From Leishmania donovani (Eukaryota; Euglenozoa; Kinetoplastea; Trypanosomatida; Trypanosomatidae): a DNA stretch of 64,000 nt. The notes beneath the pieces are model-generated. The model did not search any database, was not told the origin of the DNA, and saw nothing but the letters and a program-made list of their open reading frames with translations. Where the stretch lies: positions 327,958 to 391,957 of the forward strand of contig NC_018233.1 in assembly GCF_000227135.1 (NCBI RefSeq), read 5' to 3'. Position 1 is the stretch's first letter. Each line of letters opens with the position of its first letter. The position numbers and the translations under genes are program-made. Below, in pieces: positions 60,939-64,000 of this stretch.

Positions 60939-61011
60939 CCCTCCCCCTCCCTCCCCCTCCCTCCCNNNNNNNNNNNNNNTCCCTCCCCCTCCCTCCCCCT
61001 CCCTCCCCCCA
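60939..61011 (+). repeat. (CCCTCC)n tract interrupted by a 14-N gap (60966-60979)
   Basis: CCCTCC-type units are present on both sides of the N run, so the true copy number is unknown. The opposite strand is GGGAGG repeats, with strong quadruplex potential. The tract lies 40-110 nt before the ATG of acyl-CoA dehydrogenase. Confidence 0.85.
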
Positions 61012-61050
61012 CCCGCCACTTGCCGCACACGCACCTCTGCCATCCGCGAC

Positions 61051-62301
61051 ATGCGCACCACTTTGAAAGGGATGATGACGCGGTGCACGGCGCCGCTGCG
61101 CAATGCCAAGTCGGCGGACTTGGGCACGTTCTTCGGCGCCTCGATGCCCGCGGCGCAGTCCGCGGCTGGGTTTTCGTTCGGTCTCACGGAACAGCAGCTG
61201 CAGTACCAGGAGACGGCGCGAAACTTCGCCAAGGAAAAGATGATCCCCGTCGCGGCGGAGTACGACAGGTCGATGAAGTACCCCCATGATGTGTACAAGC
61301 AGGCGTGGGAGCTTGGCTTGACTAACATGCACATCCCGACGAAGTACGGCGGCCTCGGCGCGAGTGTCATGGATGGCTTGGTTGTGCAGGAGGAGCTTGC
61401 CTACGCGTGCTCGGGCATGGCGACTGCGTTCGAGGGCAACAGCCTTGCCGAAGCGCCACTCCTCATCGCCGGCACGGACGCGCAGAACGCTAAGTACCTC
61501 AGCCGCATGGTCGAAGAGCCGCTGCTGGCTGCGTACTGCGTGACGGAGCCGACGGGTGGGTCGGACGTGGCTGGCATGAAGACGGTTGCGAAGAAGGAGG
61601 GCGACAAGTGGGTCATCAACGGCTCCAAGATGTGGATCACGAACGGCGGCGTGGCGAACTGGTACTTTGTGTTGGCGCGCAGCGAGGGCGGCTTCACCGG
61701 CTTCATCGTGGACGCCGACACGCCTGGCGTGACGCTCGGGCAGAAGGAGGTGATGCTTGGCCAGCGGTGCAGCGACACGCGCGGCATCATGTTCGAGAAC
61801 GTGGTGGTGCCGGAGGAGAACGTCGTGGGCGAGGCAGGCAAGGGCTTCCAGGTGGCCATGAAGGTGTTTGACTTTACTCGTTCCGCGGTCGCTATCAGCG
61901 CTGTCGGACTGGCCCGCCGCGCCACGGACGAGGCGACGAAGTACGCTCGCGAGCGCGTGACAATGGGCAAGCCGATCGCGCAGCATCAGGCCGTAGCGTT
62001 CATGTTGGCAGAGATGGCGGCTGGCGTGGAGGCGTGCCGGCTCATGACATACCGCGCTGGCTGGGAAACGGATCAGGGACGCCGCAACACGTACTACGCT
62101 TCGTGCGCCAAGATGATGGCGTCCAACCTTGCCGAGAAGTGCTCGACGAACGCGGTGCAGATCTTCGGGGGCAACGGCTATAACACGGGCTACCCGGTGG
62201 AGAAGCTCTACCGTGACTGCAAGATCTTCTCGATCTACGAGGGCACGACGCAGATCCAGCACGCGATCATCGGCCGTTACGTGACGGGCATGCGCTGCTG
62301 A
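61051..62301 (+). CDS. ACADM: Acyl-CoA dehydrogenase, medium-chain type, mitochondrial
   Basis: 416 residues from the ATG at 61051. Upstream in-frame sequence crosses an N gap and is rejected. Flavoproteins of this family catalyse the first step of fatty-acid beta-oxidation, passing electrons to ETF. The N-terminus (MRTTLKGMMTRCTAPLRNAK) is basic and lacks acidic residues, a probable mitochondrial presequence of 20-30 residues. The helical N-domain begins near FGLTEQQLQYQETARNFAKE. The FAD/substrate motifs AYCVTEPTGGSDVAG (161-175) and WITNGG (195-200) are present. The C-terminal domain has GRRNTYYAS, IFGGNGYNTGYPVEKL and SIYEGTTQIQ, with catalytic base Glu397. Glu in this position and the surrounding wording match medium-chain enzymes best. 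Substrate length is inferred. Short-chain or branched-chain specificity cannot be excluded. Confidence 0.92.
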   Translation: MRTTLKGMMTRCTAPLRNAKSADLGTFFGASMPAAQSAAGFSFGLTEQQLQYQETARNFAKEKMIPVAAEYDRSMKYPHDVYKQAWELGLTNMHIPTKYGGLGASVMDGLVVQEELAYACSGMATAFEGNSLAEAPLLIAGTDAQNAKYLSRMVEEPLLAAYCVTEPTGGSDVAGMKTVAKKEGDKWVINGSKMWITNGGVANWYFVLARSEGGFTGFIVDADTPGVTLGQKEVMLGQRCSDTRGIMFENVVVPEENVVGEAGKGFQVAMKVFDFTRSAVAISAVGLARRATDEATKYARERVTMGKPIAQHQAVAFMLAEMAAGVEACRLMTYRAGWETDQGRRNTYYASCAKMMASNLAEKCSTNAVQIFGGNGYNTGYPVEKLYRDCKIFSIYEGTTQIQHAIIGRYVTGMRC

Positions 62302-62646
62302 GTGCAGCGCAAGGCACGGCAGGGTATCTGCCTTTCGAACAGTGCGCCGTAGCGCAGACGGGCACCGTGATCAAGGACACAGGCGCGTGCTTTCTTATAT
62401 GTGTGCGTGTGTCTGTGCATGTGCGCCGAGCTCCGCGCGTGCTGCCTACACTGACTGGACGTTGGCTGTGTCGCCGTAGCGCGTGCGCACCCACCGAAAG
62501 AGAGGTGCGTGTGTGTGTGCGCGCCTGAACGCCTGATATTGTTGTTTTGCTTCGCTCCTTTGTTTTACTGGGCTTTTGCCGCCCCCTTCACGATCTCCAG
62601 AAGAGTCGATGTTCCTTCCCCTTCCTTTACAGCCCCCCCACCCCTC

Positions 62647-62666
62647 CACACACACACACACACACA
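62647..62666 (+). repeat. (CA)10 microsatellite
   Basis: Ten CA units followed by GACACACAGACATGCACATG-type degenerate repeats. Confidence 0.85.
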
Positions 62667-62883
62667 GACACACAGACATGCACATGCACATGCACGCGCG
62701 CCCGTTGGCCTCTTGGAGTTGCTCGGGTGCACGTGTGCGATGGTTTTGGACGGACGTGTGCTCAGGTGTGGGAGGCCTCGTTTTTCTCTCTATGGTCGCA
62801 CGGCGTGCTCTCGCTGGCGCCAAAAAAGCGTCTCTGGTCTCGCTTCATGGTGGACTCGGCGGGCTTCGAAGTGAGTGCGAGTC

Positions 62884-62919
62884 GGTAGCGCGCGTCGAGG
62901 AGGGCACGCTCGCGCTACC
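62884..62919 (+). other. Inverted repeat, possible RNA hairpin
   Basis: GGTAGCGCG at 62884-62892 is complementary to CGCGCTACC at 62911-62919, with an 18-nt loop. A separate 14-bp palindrome GGTGGCGCGCCACC follows at 62957-62970. Both lie about 0.6 kb beyond the acyl-CoA dehydrogenase stop, probably in its 3' UTR or the spacer. The function is unknown, and it does not resemble a tRNA. Confidence 0.4.
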
Positions 62920-63184
62920 CCGTTAGGCTTTCTAGACTCGTGGAAGCGCCCACGCAGGTGGCGCGCCACCACCTCTCCGTTCACATGCTAGCCGCCTTGA
63001 CACTCTCTCCGACTTCGTTGACAGTCGGCGCAGGCCATTAGCATCCACCATCAGCATTACTTGACATAGCCGGTGTGTGAGCCTCTTGAAGGGGGCTGCT
63101 GCGGACATCATTCATGCGTCCGCATGCATGCGCGTGTGCGCCACCCCTCACCTCATCCATGTAAGAATACACACACACGTAGGA

Positions 63185-63229
63185 ATATATATATATATGT
63201 ATATATGCATGTGTGTGTGTGTGTGTGTG
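63185..63229 (+). repeat. (AT)n plus (GT)10 microsatellite
   Basis: AT steps at 63185-63198, a short TATATGCAT link, then ten GT units at 63210-63229. Confidence 0.85.
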
Positions 63230-63350
63230 CAGTCTGTGCTAGCGCGTGCCCCCCTCCCCCTTCCCCCTTTTCGTGTTCTTGCACTTCTTTCCTTCCGCAC
63301 AATTCGCTCGCCGTCCCCCACGCGGCTCGCGCCTCTTCGCTTCTCCGCTT

Positions 63351-63654
63351 CGCCTTCGTTGTTTGTTTCTTGTGGATGTGCGCGTTCTGGTGCTCGCCTA
63401 CCCGCTTGCTTGCTTGCTTGATGCCGACGAAGTATCGCCCACCCGCTTGCCCCCTCCTTCTGCTGAACCAGCGCGTGAGTGCGCACCGGGCCCCGGCGGC
63501 CGACATGTTTTGGTGTCGTTCTCTTGCGCGTTCTTTGAATGTTTTGCGGTTGCACGCGTTTCCGTGGACGCACCACGGCGACGAGATCAGGTGGACTGAC
63601 TGATGGCGTCCTCGTTTCTTCGCCTCAGTGGAGGCGTGACGTCTGTCCCGCCTC
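63351..63654 (+). repeat. Long direct repeat, copy 2 (right end of the 30-kb interval)
   Basis: 63422-63654 matches copy 1 at 33452-33684 with two adjacent substitutions (AC at 63572-63573), same orientation, offset 29,970. The preceding 71 nt (63351-63421, including GCTTGCTTGCTTG) is shared only with copy 3. The block ends at an N gap. Confidence 0.9.
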
Positions 63655-63753
63655 NNNNNNNNNNNNNNNNNNNNNNNNNNNNNNNNNNNNNNNNNNNNNN
63701 NNNNNNNNNNNNNNNNNNNNNNNNNNNNNNNNNNNNNNNNNNNNNNNNNNNNN
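63655..63753. other. Assembly gap (99 N)
   Basis: The run of N separates two copies of the same sequence. The sequence resuming at 63754 repeats the sequence at 63351, offset 403. Confidence 0.99.
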
Positions 63754-64000
63754 CGCCTTCGTTGTTTGTTTCTTGTGGATGTGCGCGTTCTGGTGCTCGC
63801 CTACCCGCTTGCTTGCTTGCTTGATGCCGACGAAGTATCGCCCACCCGCTTGCCCCCTCCTTCTGCTGAACCAGCGCGTGAGTGCGCACCGGGCCCCGGC
63901 GGCCGACATGTTTTGGTGTCGTTCTCTTGCGCGTTCTTTGAATGTTTTGCGGTTGCACGCGTTTCCGTGGACGCGACACGGCGACGAGATCAGGTGGACT
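63754..64000 (+). repeat. Long direct repeat, copy 3, truncated by window end
   Basis: 63754-64000 repeats 63351-63597 with offset 403, so the repeat is tandem here. At the variable dinucleotide it has GA, as in copy 1, not AC as in copy 2. It may be a real tandem copy or the same locus assembled twice across the gap. Confidence 0.85.

Larger units (their letters stand above)
59491..61050. other. Intergenic spacer and UTRs, 1.6 kb, with a 14-N gap
   Basis: No gene seen. It holds a G run near 59979-59988, a C run near 60669-60679, and a (CCCTCC)n tract broken by N at 60966-60979. In-frame extension of the next gene upstream crosses the gap and is not reliable. Confidence 0.6.
62302..64000. 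other. Downstream spacer with direct-repeat copies 2 and 3
   Basis: No gene seen up to the window end. It contains TG-rich 3' UTR sequence (62398-62420), (CA)10 at 62647-62666, a hairpin at 62884-62919, an AT run at 63185-63198 next to (GT)10 at 63210-63229, then the repeat copies and a 99-N gap. Frames crossing the N run are artefacts. Confidence 0.6.

Noticed and set aside
60613..61050. Upstream in-frame extension of acyl-CoA dehydrogenase
   Set aside because: It crosses the 14-N gap and a CCCTCC repeat, and would hide the mitochondrial presequence. The first sensible ATG is at 61051.
62884..62970. tRNA or other structured RNA gene
   Set aside because: No cloverleaf, anticodon arm or T-loop could be fitted. 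Only a single hairpin and a palindrome are visible.

Overview
The window looks like a stretch of a Leishmania chromosome. It has very high GC, eleven intron-less genes all on the + strand, and 0.7-2.8 kb spacers full of pyrimidine tracts, (CA)n/(TG)n microsatellites and C or G runs. These are the hallmarks of a trypanosomatid polycistronic unit processed by trans-splicing. A bifunctional DHFR-TS of 520 aa followed by a single-module PRMT7 and an acyl-CoA dehydrogenase matches, as I recall, the DHFR-TS locus of Leishmania chromosome 6. I cannot fix the species. Three runs of N (33801-33884, 60966-60979, 63655-63753) show this is a gapped draft assembly.

Layout. 2-5521: a very large low-complexity hypothetical gene, open at the left edge, whose 3' end is split over three frames. 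8299-11523: hypothetical protein with signal peptide and one membrane span. 12829-17649: 1606-aa hypothetical with a possible C2-like C-terminal region. 19443-30221: 3592-aa protein with a basic N-terminus and scattered helical-repeat-like segments, possibly an organellar RNA-related factor (inference). 30942-32180: Qc-type SNARE. 34568-38725: lipin (phosphatidate phosphatase). 40161-40859: C1D/Lrp1 exosome cofactor. 43033-53790: 3585-aa membrane-anchored hypothetical with a degenerate EF-hand at its C-terminus. 54882-56444: DHFR-TS. 58174-59490: PRMT7. 61051-62301: medium-chain-type acyl-CoA dehydrogenase.

The most interesting structure is not a gene. A block of at least 233 bp at 33452-33684 recurs in the same orientation at 63422-63654, 29,970 bp away, with two mismatches. 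The interval contains lipin through acyl-CoA dehydrogenase, with DHFR-TS inside. DHFR-TS lies on the roughly 30-kb R region that methotrexate-selected L. major amplifies as circles, so these repeats are good candidates for the recombination ends. A third copy begins at 63825, after an assembly gap.

The genes have no obvious common pathway, as expected for kinetoplastid gene arrays. Expression is presumably set after transcription, through splice-acceptor strength and UTR elements. I mark the best acceptor candidates. No CRISPR, tRNA, rRNA or intact transposon was recognised.
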